From NCBI GenBank assembly GCA_015056105.1, contig SVGX01000021.1:1-33397 (forward strand): a stretch of DNA of 33,397 bases, read 5' to 3'. The notes under the pieces were generated by a model. That model had not been told where the DNA came from. It worked only from the letters and a program-made list of their open reading frames with translations, and made no database searches. This DNA is from Clostridiales bacterium (lineage in GTDB: Bacteria > Bacillota > Clostridia > Christensenellales > CAG-138). Made by a program: the position numbers and the translations under genes. Within the stretch, counting starts at the first letter, position 1, and each line of letters starts with the position of its first letter. Below, in pieces: positions 15,819 through 24,100 of the stretch.

Positions 15819-17723
15819 ATGCGTCTTTTGCGAAACACGATAGCCGTTGCACTTATGCTATCTCTTCTGCTGCCGCTTTTTTCCGCCTGCGGCGGCGAAG
15901 AAGCGGAGCCTGCGCCTGCGCTCCAGTCTCTTGCGGGCTTTGAAACGGATGCGGTATTATCCGGCGGCGGTACGCTGATGAACGCGAACCTCAATTCCCT
16001 CCGGGCGGAAAAAGCGGGGGAAAGCGATATCCGCATCACCCTTTCCTTTATCGGCGGCAGCCGTATGAGCGCCGGTACCGATGAGCGGGAGGTGCGCAAC
16101 GTGCCGGCCTTTACCGTCAGCATGCTGCCTGAACCCGCACGGCTTGTGGTGTCCTTTGAATCCATCCTGTATTGGGATTATCTCCGGGATCTGGACCTTG
16201 GGGATCTTTCCTTCCTGCGCGGCAGCTTCGGCGCCGCTTTTGAAGGAAGCGAGCGGTTCAACCTTTATATCCAGCTTGCGGGTGATGCAGCCTACAGGGT
16301 AAAGGAAGAATCGGACCATATCGAGATCCTTCTGCGTCCCATTGTGGAAACGGCGGTGCCGGAAGCGGAGGCAGCGCCCGAAACGGAGACCATCGATATC
16401 ATTGAAGATACATTCGCTCCCGACGGACAGGCTTTCTATCTTGTCGCAAACGCCTTTTCCGCCTTTACGGAGGGCGTGATCGGTGGGGACCGCGGCATCG
16501 ATCCTGTGCTGAGTGCCGACCTTGAAACACCGCTCCTTATTTCCAAAGGGTTCAGCGACAGATCTTCCGCCGACAGGCTCATGGCGGATATTCTGAACTC
16601 TGCCGAAGGGCTGATCGAATCCGATTTCCGCGTGGAACTGATGGAAAAGGGCGCCCTTCCCGCCTATGATGAATCCATGGAATATGAAGCTGCTTATGAC
16701 CAGCAGCCCATCCGGATCGACGGGACTCCCACCGCACTCGAACCTGCCATTCCCGACGGCCTTTTCCTTGCGGTGACGCCGGATAAAAAGGGCCTTCTTT
16801 ACACGAAGCGCATCCGGGAAGCTGCCCTTGGCGAGACCTATGAATACGAACAGCTCTGCGTGATGCGCGACGGCGAAACAAAACCGCTTCTTTCCTTCGA
16901 ATTCCATACCGTGGAATCCGCTGTGTATTCGCCGGATGGGCGAAAGCTGGCGGTACTTGAACGGGCCGATGAAAGCGCACACCTTTATGTGTTTGATCTT
17001 GATACGAAGGAACTTTCGACCGATCTGACCGAAATGGGCTTTGGCGATACCGTCAGCGCCTATGTTTGGGACAGCATGGGCGGCAGGGTGTTTTCCATCG
17101 GCGGCAGCGGCGAGATCGCCGTGCACCAGTATGATTTTAACGTACCCTCCGAAAACAAGCGCCATACCGTTGTGGACAGAAAGGGCGTGGATGAATCGAG
17201 CCTTGCCTTCTTCGGCGGCGAGGTCTACTTCTGCGAAAGCGGCGAAGGCGGTGCGGTGATCTATCGCGTGAAGCCGGAGGGCGGCATGCGCCGCAGCTTT
17301 GCGGCGGGCGAAGCCTTTGCCATCTCACCGGACGGCCGCTATATGGCCGTAAGTGATACCACGGGCGAAACAGCTTCCTTCAGCCTTCTTAACATGCAGG
17401 ATGGAAGCACTGTTTCCGTTGCGGAGGGGATCCCCGTCAGCACCTTCTTCTGGGCAGGGGATGCGACACGGCTCTATTACATCGAAAACCGCCTTTCCGG
17501 CAGCGAAGGCGAAGCGGCGGAAGCAACAGAAACGGTGAATGATGCATATCCTTACCGCCTTTGGGTATATGATGTTGAAAAGGGCGTATCCCATGCCGCT
17601 CTCGATCTGCCCTATGCGTCCATTGCGGCAGGGGCGGATGCAAAGACCGTCTATCTTTCTTACGTCGACAGCGCGACTATGGGCGAGGCCGTGCGCGCCA
17701 CCTATGCGGTGCGCGTCGACTGA
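15819..17723 (+). CDS. Lipoprotein with AMIN-like N-terminal region and beta-propeller-like C-terminal half
   Basis: 634 aa from the ATG at 15819 (AGGAG seven bases upstream; the frame is open further upstream but that crosses the promoter). A signal peptide ends at FSAC, with C24 as the likely lipidated residue. Residues ~45-175 look like an AMIN-type beta domain (ESDIRITLSFIGG ... PARLVVSFESILYWDYL), the kind that binds cell wall. A middle segment (LLISKGFSDRSSADRLMADIL) is SPOR-like at best. From about residue 315 to the end, repeated blades of the WD40/TolB type occur: AVYSPDGRKLAVLE, ISPDGRYMAVSDTTG, FWAGDATRLYYIENR, LWVYDVEKG. It is probably an exported cell-envelope binding protein with no obvious enzyme motif. 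Only 80 bases separate it from the DUF2508-bofA pair, without a terminator, so read-through into them is possible. Confidence 0.75.
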   Translation: MRLLRNTIAVALMLSLLLPLFSACGGEEAEPAPALQSLAGFETDAVLSGGGTLMNANLNSLRAEKAGESDIRITLSFIGGSRMSAGTDEREVRNVPAFTVSMLPEPARLVVSFESILYWDYLRDLDLGDLSFLRGSFGAAFEGSERFNLYIQLAGDAAYRVKEESDHIEILLRPIVETAVPEAEAAPETETIDIIEDTFAPDGQAFYLVANAFSAFTEGVIGGDRGIDPVLSADLETPLLISKGFSDRSSADRLMADILNSAEGLIESDFRVELMEKGALPAYDESMEYEAAYDQQPIRIDGTPTALEPAIPDGLFLAVTPDKKGLLYTKRIREAALGETYEYEQLCVMRDGETKPLLSFEFHTVESAVYSPDGRKLAVLERADESAHLYVFDLDTKELSTDLTEMGFGDTVSAYVWDSMGGRVFSIGGSGEIAVHQYDFNVPSENKRHTVVDRKGVDESSLAFFGGEVYFCESGEGGAVIYRVKPEGGMRRSFAAGEAFAISPDGRYMAVSDTTGETASFSLLNMQDGSTVSVAEGIPVSTFFWAGDATRLYYIENRLSGSEGEAAEATETVNDAYPYRLWVYDVEKGVSHAALDLPYASIAAGADAKTVYLSYVDSATMGEAVRATYAVRVD

Positions 17724-17803
17724 ACGCACAATGGGTGAATGGCATAAATTTCCGAAAACAGGGAATGCTTTATGGCAAATCAAACTGTTTGGAGGTCGGA
17801 TTT

Positions 17804-18037
17804 ATGCTCATAACGGAGATCTTTTCACGCATCGGCAAAACAAAGCGGACGCCTTCCGAAGAGGATCGCCGCATCTGCGAAGCCCTGCAGGCATGGAAGG
17901 ATGCATCGCGTTTTTTTGAAAGCGCCGGCGACAGCGAACTGATCGACTATGCGATCTATGATATGGAAGCTGCAAGGCGAAAATACATGTTCCTGCTGCG
18001 GCAGAAGGGCCGCGGCACAAAAGCGGGGGGACAGTAA
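17804..18037 (+). CDS. DUF2508 (YaaL-like) protein
   Basis: A 77-aa cytoplasmic protein. The second half, DSELIDYAIYDMEAARRKYMFLLRQ, carries the family pattern of an acidic start, a helix, then an aromatic AxxKYxFLLR segment as in B. subtilis YaaL. GGAGG lies eight bases before the ATG at 17804. The frame is also open from 17735, but that start has no ribosome binding site. In B. subtilis yaaL is directly followed by bofA, and the same order is kept here, which supports both assignments. The biochemical role is unknown. Confidence 0.82.
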   Translation: MLITEIFSRIGKTKRTPSEEDRRICEALQAWKDASRFFESAGDSELIDYAIYDMEAARRKYMFLLRQKGRGTKAGGQ

Positions 18038-18041
18038 AAAA

Positions 18042-18077
18042 GCATCTGCCCTCCCCATAACGGAGGTTGACAGATGC
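18042..18077 (+). promoter_or_regulatory. RNA hairpin covering the bofA Shine-Dalgarno and start codon
   Basis: GCATCTG (18042-18048) pairs perfectly with CAGATGC (18071-18077), which contains the bofA ATG. Inside, CCTCC (18050-18054) pairs perfectly with the Shine-Dalgarno GGAGG (18062-18066) around a 7-base loop. The hairpin starts four bases after the DUF2508 stop codon. Folded, it would block ribosome entry. Confidence 0.6.
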
Positions 18078-18334
18078 CTGTTCACACTATCGTGGCTTTT
18101 GCCGCAGGTCTTGTGATCCTGTGGGTCCTTTGCAAAATCTTATCCTTCCCGGTCAAAGTGATCGGAAAGCTGATCGTCAACGCGCTTCTCGGCGCGGTGG
18201 TACTGTTTCTTTTTAATCTTATCGGCGGCTTTTTCGGCCTTTCCATCCCCATCAACGCGCTGAGCGCCATCATAACGGGCATTCTCGGCGTGCCGGGCGT
18301 TATTCTTCTTCTGATATTCCAGATGATACTGTAA
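18074..18334 (+). CDS. bofA: BofA-family membrane protein (pro-sigma-K processing inhibitor type)
   Basis: An 86-aa hydrophobic protein. In Bacillus, BofA holds the SpoIVFB protease inactive until the forespore signals, thereby timing sigma-K activation. Visible are a first helix VAFAAGLVILWVLCKILSFP, the amphipathic middle KVIGKLIVNALLGAVVLFLFNLIGG, and the typical C-terminus INALSAIITGILGVPGVILLLIFQMIL, where the GxLGVPGVxLLL motif is characteristic. The start has GGAGG seven bases upstream. It follows the DUF2508 gene by 36 bases and its translation start is locked in a hairpin. The 3' end overlaps the convergent lipoprotein gene by 35 bases. BofA-like proteins also occur in some non-sporulating relatives, so sporulation is suggested but not proven. 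Confidence 0.85.
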   Translation: MPVHTIVAFAAGLVILWVLCKILSFPVKVIGKLIVNALLGAVVLFLFNLIGGFFGLSIPINALSAIITGILGVPGVILLLIFQMIL

Positions 18335-19049
18335 GCGGCGGGGGCAGATGATCCCCATCCCGCTTTGCAAAGGTGACCGCCTCTTTCCCCTCGCCGGGGA
18401 AAAGGGAGAGGGTCAGCTCGCTCTGACAGGTTTTATCCGCAGCTGTGGACATCCATATGTCCGCGGCTTTTTCTATGCGGCAGTAAAGCTGCGGAGCCGT
18501 GCCGTCATATACCGTGTATTCGATGGCTCTGCCGTCAAAACTGCCGGAAAGGGTGCGGCCATCGTTGTAATCATAGCTGAAGGTATAGCCCCGCTCGGGG
18601 GAGCCCTTCATGCTGCCCGAGCCGGGAACGGCTGCGGAAAGCGTGCCGCTGTAGCCGCCCGCATCGGTACCGTAAAGCCGGCCGACGGTGATGCGCCCTT
18701 CGGACAGGGCAGCGCGGTGTTCCGAAAGCAGCAGGGAATAGAAAAGCCCTTCCGCCGTATTGAGGGCGCTCAGCCGCTTTGCATAATCGGAAAGAAGGGC
18801 GGAAGTTTCCGCTTCAAAGAGGTCGTAAAAAGCGTAAACCGGGTTGAGCGCAAAGGGCGTGGGGTCGGGTGCGGGCGATGCGGCAGATGTGGTCAGGGGC
18901 GTTGCTGCCGGCGCAGGGGAAGCGGTCGGCACAGGCGTTTCCACCGGGATGGCATCCGTTTCTTCCGTTTTTTTACAACCCGAAAAAAGCATGCCCAAAA
19001 GGCATGCGGAGGTAAGCGCTGCTGTCAGAATGAAAGCATATCGTTTCAA
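18300..19049 (-). CDS. Putative lipoprotein of unknown function
   Basis: A 249-aa protein with a signal peptide ending LFSGC (C25 lipidated). A Pro/Ala/Thr/Ser-rich spacer covers about residues 34-66 (VETPVPTASPAPAATPLTTS). A helical stretch follows (FYDLFEAETSALLSDYAKRLSAL), then a beta-rich C-terminal half with GGYSGTLSAAV, GYTFSYDYNDGRTLSGSFDG and AIEYTVYDG. No known domain is recognised. The start is a TTG that shares bases with the TGA stop of the amidase gene (TTGA), with GGAGG nine bases upstream, so translation is probably coupled to the amidase. The last 35 bases overlap the end of bofA on the other strand. Confidence 0.75.
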   Translation of the reverse strand: MKRYAFILTAALTSACLLGMLFSGCKKTEETDAIPVETPVPTASPAPAATPLTTSAASPAPDPTPFALNPVYAFYDLFEAETSALLSDYAKRLSALNTAEGLFYSLLLSEHRAALSEGRITVGRLYGTDAGGYSGTLSAAVPGSGSMKGSPERGYTFSYDYNDGRTLSGSFDGRAIEYTVYDGTAPQLYCRIEKAADIWMSTAADKTCQSELTLSLFPGEGKEAVTFAKRDGDHLPPPLTVSSGISEEE

Positions 19050-20080
19050 GGTGTCTTTCCTCCGGCGATGGTTTCAAGGAGTTCAAAATAGGTGATAAGG
19101 CCGTTGAAGATACCGGCGGCACAACTGGTCTGGTAGGAATCCCGGTTCAGGCGGATATCCTCCTGCGGGTTGGAAAGCATGCCCATTTCAACGGCGGCAA
19201 CCGGCACCGCCGACCAGTTGAAGCCGGTCTGATCCATCAGTGCCCGGAGGGGAGGCATGGAAACACCGGTCGCTTCGGTGAAGCTTTCCTGGAGGCATTT
19301 GCCGAGAAGGAAGCTTTCCCGGTAAATGGCGGCATTGTAAGTACGGGAAGGCACGAGTACCCTTGCACCGCTTTCCCGGGCGGAGGATGCGCTGTCGCAG
19401 TGCAGGCGGACCCAGACATCCACTTCGGCTTCGTTCATCAGAAGCGCCCGTTCCCTGTTGGACAGGGAAACATCGCCGGTCTCACGGGTCATGATCACCT
19501 CTGCACCTTCGGCAAGAAGAAGATCCCGAAGCTTCAGGGCGATGATCAGGTTGATCCTGTGTTCTGCGGTGCCGGTTTTTGCGCCGGTGCCGCCGGGGGA
19601 TTGGCGCTGCTTTGTGCGGTCTACCCCGGGGGCGATCGCTTCAAGCCCGGCATCCGGAATAAGTTGATGCCCGGGATCGATACCGATCACAAGGCCGGAA
19701 AGAGAGCCGGCGGCGGTATTTTCTTCCGGGTTCGGTTCCGGAAATGCGAGAAGGCCGCTCTCAAGGGCGGCAAAATAGGCCCCGGCGGTGATGGGCCCAA
19801 AGGCGCCGTCCGCCTCCACGCCGAGAAACTGCTGCAGAGAAACCACGGCATTATGGGTCCTGCCGTCAAAAAGGCCGGCTACCTCACCTTCGTAAAAGCC
19901 GAGGGCACGAAGCTGGAACTGAAGCGCCGTTACATCATCCCCAAAATCGCCCACGGAAAGGATTTCTTCCGTCGGGACGGGCGGCACGGTTTCCGGCGCG
20001 GCAAATGAGACGCCGCAAAAGGAAAACAGCGCCGCAAACACGCAGCAGAGCGCAAAAACGCGTCGGAAGGGGAAGGGCAT
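19046..20080 (-). CDS. Secreted N-acetylmuramoyl-L-alanine amidase with peptidoglycan-binding domain
   Basis: A 344-aa exported cell-wall hydrolase that would cut the bond between N-acetylmuramic acid and L-alanine. The signal peptide covers residues 1-28 (ending SFAAPE). A PG_binding_1 domain lies at ~43-110 (SVGDFGDDVTALQFQLRALG; DGAFGPITAGA). The Amidase_3 domain spans ~128-336. Zinc ligands by family pattern are H138 (IDPGHQ), E173 (TAEHRINLI) and H227 (VRLHCDS), with catalytic E298 (AVEMGMLSN). All are present, so it should be active. An insertion after DPGH (residues ~139-172) is longer than in minimal CwlC/LytC enzymes. The start is the ATG at 20080, with GGAGG 11 bases upstream. The upstream in-frame TTG overlaps GGAGG. 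It is followed by the coupled lipoprotein gene. Confidence 0.92.
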   Translation of the reverse strand: MPFPFRRVFALCCVFAALFSFCGVSFAAPETVPPVPTEEILSVGDFGDDVTALQFQLRALGFYEGEVAGLFDGRTHNAVVSLQQFLGVEADGAFGPITAGAYFAALESGLLAFPEPNPEENTAAGSLSGLVIGIDPGHQLIPDAGLEAIAPGVDRTKQRQSPGGTGAKTGTAEHRINLIIALKLRDLLLAEGAEVIMTRETGDVSLSNRERALLMNEAEVDVWVRLHCDSASSARESGARVLVPSRTYNAAIYRESFLLGKCLQESFTEATGVSMPPLRALMDQTGFNWSAVPVAAVEMGMLSNPQEDIRLNRDSYQTSCAAGIFNGLITYFELLETIAGGKTP

Positions 20081-20116
20081 AACGGGAACGGCCTCCAAAC
20101 GTAAAAATCTAAGATC

Positions 20117-20144
20117 ATTCTACCATGCGGCATATTTTTTGCAA
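20117..20144 (-). promoter_or_regulatory. Promoter of the amidase-lipoprotein operon
   Basis: On the minus strand: TTGCAA (20139-20144), a 16-base spacer ending in TGG (extended -10), and TAGAAT (20117-20122). Confidence 0.6.
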
Positions 20145-20177
20145 TGCGGCATCCATAAACAAAGTGTGAATTCCGCG

Positions 20178-22616
20178 CTATGCGGGATCCTCCCGGAACA
20201 CAAGGCGGCCGTTTTCGGCAAAAGCGGTCACGCTGTCCCCAATGGCGATGCGGCCCATCAGGATCTCCTCGCTGAGGGAGTCCTCCACCTGGTGCTGGAT
20301 CGCCCTTCGCAGCGGTCTTGCGCCGTATTCCGCATCGAAGCCCGCGGTGCAAAGCAGCGCTTCCGCTTCCGGGGAAACGGAAAGGGCGATACCGCGCCCG
20401 AGAAGCCGCGCTTTCACGCTTTCGAGCATCAGCCTTGCGATCTCAAGCGTTTCTTTTTCTTCAAGGGGATGAAAGAGGATGATCTCATCCACCCTGTTGA
20501 GGAATTCCGGGCGGAAGGTGCGTTTGAGTCCTGCATGCATGCTTTCGCGGAGCTGCTCCCTGCCAAGGGCCTCCGCCGCACCGCCAAAACCTACGGCGCG
20601 GCGCTTCATGCCTTCCGGTGCGCCGGCGTTTGAGGTCATGATGATCACGCTGTTGCGAAAATCCACCGTGTGGCCTTCGGAATCGGTGAGCCGGCCATCT
20701 TCAAGCACCTGCAGCAGCAGATTGAAAATATCGCTGTGGGCCTTTTCGATCTCGTCGAGCAGGATGACGCAGTAGGGTTTTCTTCTCACGCGCTCCGTCA
20801 GCTGACCGCCCTCACCGTAGCCCACATAACCCGGCGGCGAGCCGATAAGCTTGCTGATGCTGTGGGGTTCCATAAATTCGCTCATGTCAAGGCGAACCAT
20901 CGCTTCTTCATCGGAAAAAAGCGCTTCCGCAAGGGCACGCGAAAGCTCAGTCTTGCCGACACCCGTGGGACCCAAAAAGATATAGGAGCCGATGGGACGG
21001 GAGGGATCCTTTAACCCTGCCCGCGCCCGGCGGATGGCCCTTGAAACGGCGGAAACGGCTTCATCCTGTCCGATGACGCGGCGGTGCAGCGTCTCTTCAA
21101 GGTGCAGAAGCTTTTCGCTTTCATCCTCTGTCAGCCGCTTTACGGGGATGCCCGTCCATGCGTTGACTACCTCTGCAATATGTTCTTCCGTTACCGTGTA
21201 TTCCGTATGGTCACGCTGCCGCTCCCAGTCTGCTTCCACGCTGCTGATGCGGGCAGAAAGTTTTTGTTCTTCATCCCGAAGTGCGGCGGCGCGCTCGTAA
21301 TTCTGGTGGTTTACGGCCTCTTCCTTTTCCTTGCGCAGTGCATCGATGCGCTCCCGGAGGGCTTTTACATCCGGCGGGGTGGAATAGGCGCGAAGGCGCA
21401 CGCGGCTTGCGGCTTCATCCATCAGGTCGATGGCCTTGTCGGGCAGGAAACGATCCTGGATATAGCGGGAAGAAAGCTCCACGGCGGCACGGATGGCATC
21501 ATCGGTGATGCGGGCCTTGTGGTGTGCCTCATAGCGGTCACGAAGGCCAAAAAGGATCGCCACCGCCTCTTCTTTTGCGGGTTCGCCCACGGTAACGGGC
21601 TGAAAACGCCGCTCAAGGGCCGCATCCTTTTCGATGTGGCGGCGATATTCATCGGGGGTGGTGGCACCTACCACCTGTATTTCACCCCTTGCAAGGGCGG
21701 GCTTTAAGATGTTGGAAGCATCGATGCTGCCTTCCGTGGCGCCCGCACCAACGATGGTATGCAGCTCATCGATGAAAAGGATGGTCTGCCCGTCACGGCG
21801 GAGTTCTTCAATGGCATCCGTGATACGCTCTTCAAACTCGCCCCGGTATTTTGTGCCTGCAAGCATTGCCCCAAGATCAAGGGTCAGAATGCGTTTGTCC
21901 TTCAAAAGTTCCGGGATCCTGCCGGCGGCGATGCGCTGCGCAAGCCCTTCGATAACGGTGCTTTTGCCGACACCCGGGTCGCCGATAAGGGCGGGGTTGT
22001 TTTTCGTGCGGCGGCAGAGGATCTCCATCACTCGCTCGATCTCCTTTTCCCGGCCGATGACGGGATCAAGCTCGCCTTCCCTTGCAGCCCAGGTCAGATC
22101 CCGGCAGAACCGGTCAAGGTTCGGCGTTCCGCTGCCTGTGCGCTGCGGCTCGGCGGGGGCGGCGGGCATCTCCTTTGCGGCGGGCTTTCCGCCCTGCAGT
22201 ACGCTGCCAAGCCCCTGGACATCCGTACCGAGGTCTTCAAGGATGCGCACGGCGACGCTGTCCCGCTCCCTGAGGATGGCAAGCAGGATATGCTCCGTAC
22301 CGATATAACTCACCTTCAGCGCTTTTGCTTCGTAAAGGCTCAGTTCCAGTATTTTCTTTGTGCGGGGCGTGTAGCCGAAGCTGTCCGTAAAGTGATAATC
22401 GCCCCGGCCCACAAGGGTGTCGGCGCGCTTTGCGGCAGCATCTTCTTCCACGTGGAAGGCGGCGAGCGCCTTTGCGGCAGCGCCTTCCCCTTCCCGGATC
22501 AGACCGAGAAGAAGGTGTTCGCTGCCCACATAGTTATGGCCCATTTCCCGTGCCGCTTCCTGGGCAAGGGCGAGCGCGCGCTTTGCGCCTTCCGTGCATC
22601 GTTCCAAAAAACTCAT
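20178..22616 (-). CDS. clpC: ClpC-type AAA+ unfoldase
   Basis: This is the Hsp100 ATPase that unfolds substrates for the ClpP protease. It is 812 aa from the ATG at 22616 (AAGGA five bases upstream), as long as B. subtilis ClpC. Two Clp-N repeats lie at ~1-140 ([14 protein letters not shown] and [14 protein letters not shown]). AAA domain 1 has Walker [10 protein letters not shown] at 212-220 and Walker [14 protein letters not shown]-bearing middle domain lies at ~415-470. AAA domain 2 has Walker A GPTGVGKT at 549-556 and [10 protein letters not shown]. The tripeptide VGF in the loop before [12 protein letters not shown] is the ClpP-docking signature, so it should work with ClpP. The ctsR, mcsA and mcsB genes that usually accompany clpC in Bacilli are absent here, so the adaptor and regulation probably differ. 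Confidence 0.94.
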   Translation of the reverse strand: MSFLERCTEGAKRALALAQEAAREMGHNYVGSEHLLLGLIREGEGAAAKALAAFHVEEDAAAKRADTLVGRGDYHFTDSFGYTPRTKKILELSLYEAKALKVSYIGTEHILLAILRERDSVAVRILEDLGTDVQGLGSVLQGGKPAAKEMPAAPAEPQRTGSGTPNLDRFCRDLTWAAREGELDPVIGREKEIERVMEILCRRTKNNPALIGDPGVGKSTVIEGLAQRIAAGRIPELLKDKRILTLDLGAMLAGTKYRGEFEERITDAIEELRRDGQTILFIDELHTIVGAGATEGSIDASNILKPALARGEIQVVGATTPDEYRRHIEKDAALERRFQPVTVGEPAKEEAVAILFGLRDRYEAHHKARITDDAIRAAVELSSRYIQDRFLPDKAIDLMDEAASRVRLRAYSTPPDVKALRERIDALRKEKEEAVNHQNYERAAALRDEEQKLSARISSVEADWERQRDHTEYTVTEEHIAEVVNAWTGIPVKRLTEDESEKLLHLEETLHRRVIGQDEAVSAVSRAIRRARAGLKDPSRPIGSYIFLGPTGVGKTELSRALAEALFSDEEAMVRLDMSEFMEPHSISKLIGSPPGYVGYGEGGQLTERVRRKPYCVILLDEIEKAHSDIFNLLLQVLEDGRLTDSEGHTVDFRNSVIIMTSNAGAPEGMKRRAVGFGGAAEALGREQLRESMHAGLKRTFRPEFLNRVDEIILFHPLEEKETLEIARLMLESVKARLLGRGIALSVSPEAEALLCTAGFDAEYGARPLRRAIQHQVEDSLSEEILMGRIAIGDSVTAFAENGRLVFREDPA

Positions 22617-22675
22617 GGCATTCCTTTCCGCTTGCGGCAAAGGCGTGTTTTCGTATGCCTTTGCCCCACAAACTG

Positions 22676-22704
22676 ATTTTATAGCAAAAAGATCCATCCT
22701 GCAA
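22676..22704 (-). promoter_or_regulatory. Promoter of clpC
   Basis: On the minus strand: TTGCAG (22699-22704), a 17-base spacer, and TAAAAT (22676-22681). I see no CtsR (GGTCAAANANNGGTCAAA) or CIRCE element around it. Confidence 0.6.
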
Positions 22705-22738
22705 CCATGGGGAAAACAAGGTTTTTCCGCATTTTCAC

Positions 22739-22767
22739 TAAACAAATCCGCGCGGATATGGTATGAT
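22739..22767 (+). promoter_or_regulatory. Promoter of the cysteine desulfurase-thiI operon, with a palindrome in the spacer
   Basis: TAAACA (22739-22744), a 17-base spacer ending in TGG (extended -10), and TATGAT (22762-22767). The spacer holds the perfect 12-base palindrome ATCCGCGCGGAT (22746-22757). The leader is about 125 bases long and I see no recognised riboswitch in it. Confidence 0.5.
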
Positions 22768-22899
22768 AAGCACGATACAAAATGGTGGATTATGGGCATT
22801 GGACGGTATGGGACCGCTTTCGCTCTGTCCGTTTTGGCAGAAGGGTCATATTAATAAATAGTAAAAGGAGAGTTTCTCCGACCCTAAAGGAGTGAAAAT

Positions 22900-24039
22900 A
22901 TGATCTATTTGGACAACAGCGCCACCACACGCACGCTGCCCGAGGCAGCTGCGGCGGTGCAGTATTATATGACGGAAGGCTTTTTTAATCCTGCGGCTGC
23001 ATATTCCCCGGCGGTAGAAAGCGAAAGGGCAGTAAACGGCGCAAGGGCAAGGCTTGCCGCCGCCATGCATGTGACGGCGGATGAGATCCTTTACACATCC
23101 GGCGGCACGGAAAGCAACAACATGGCTATTCTCGGCACCCTCGGCGCCATGCGGGGAAAGGGGCGCATCATCGTAAGCGCGGTGGAACATCCCTCCGTTT
23201 ACGAGGTCATGCGCGCAAAGGGAAAGGAATATGAGGTGCTGGAAGCACCCGTTGACAGGGAAGGCGCCCTTGACCTTCATGCCCTCGAAGGCCGTCTGAA
23301 CGCGAATACCCAGCTTGTTTCCTGCATGCAGGTAAACAACGAAACCGGTGCCGTCAACGATATCGCCGCCCTCAGCAAGCTTCTCAAAAAGGCAGCACCG
23401 CAGGCGCTTTTGCATGTGGATGGCGTGCAGGGCTTTCTGAAGGTCCCCTTTGAAGGCAGGAACTGCGACCTTTATTCCATCAGCGGTCACAAGTTCCACG
23501 GGCCGAAGGGCGTGGGCGCACTGTATGTGAAAAAAGGCACCCGCTTCCTCGGCGGGCAGATCGGCGGCGGGCAGGAGAAGAACCTCCGTTCCGGCACCAC
23601 CAATACACCGGGCATCATGGGCATGGATGTGGCGCTGCAGTATTATCTCAGCAATCTTGACGCGATGCGCGGCAACATGCGTGAATGTAAGATGCGCCTT
23701 GCAAAGAACCTGCTTTCCCTGCAGGATGTGTTTATCAACGGCCCTGCACCGGAAGCAGGCGCGCCTCACATCCTTAATGCCTCCTTCCTTGGTGTAAGAG
23801 GGGAGGTACTGTTGCATGCCCTCGAGGAAAAGCATATCTATGTTTCAACGGGATCTGCCTGCAGCGCCCACAAGAAGGGCAAGAACCGTATCCTCAATGC
23901 CATGGGCGTCGTGGGCGACAGGCAGGAAGGTGCCATCCGCTTCAGCTTTTCGGCTTTTAACATGCCGGAGGAAATGGATGAGACGGCAGAGGTGATCGCA
24001 GGCATTCTTGCGCTGCTGCGCCGTTTCAAAAGAAGGTAG
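22900..24039 (+). CDS. Cysteine desulfurase (NifS/IscS family, NifZ-like by context)
   Basis: A PLP enzyme of 379 aa that takes sulfur from cysteine as a protein persulfide. It has the N-terminal IYLDNSATT motif, TSGGTESNN (67-74) and EHPS at 96-99. The PLP lysine is K198 in SGHKFHGPKG. The catalytic cysteine is C321 in STGSACSAHKKGK, on a short loop as in group I NifS/IscS enzymes. All key residues are present. The start follows AAAGGAGTGAAAAT. thiI begins 61 bases downstream in the same direction, matching the nifZ-thiI pair of B. subtilis, in which the desulfurase serves tRNA 4-thiouridine formation. No iscU or sufU scaffold gene is nearby, which favours that dedicated role. Confidence 0.93.
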   Translation: MIYLDNSATTRTLPEAAAAVQYYMTEGFFNPAAAYSPAVESERAVNGARARLAAAMHVTADEILYTSGGTESNNMAILGTLGAMRGKGRIIVSAVEHPSVYEVMRAKGKEYEVLEAPVDREGALDLHALEGRLNANTQLVSCMQVNNETGAVNDIAALSKLLKKAAPQALLHVDGVQGFLKVPFEGRNCDLYSISGHKFHGPKGVGALYVKKGTRFLGGQIGGGQEKNLRSGTTNTPGIMGMDVALQYYLSNLDAMRGNMRECKMRLAKNLLSLQDVFINGPAPEAGAPHILNASFLGVRGEVLLHALEEKHIYVSTGSACSAHKKGKNRILNAMGVVGDRQEGAIRFSFSAFNMPEEMDETAEVIAGILALLRRFKRR

Positions 24040-24100
24040 CAAAGGCCCGTTTCGGGCATTCCCGCATACATAAAGAGAAAATGTTGATTGGAGGAATACA

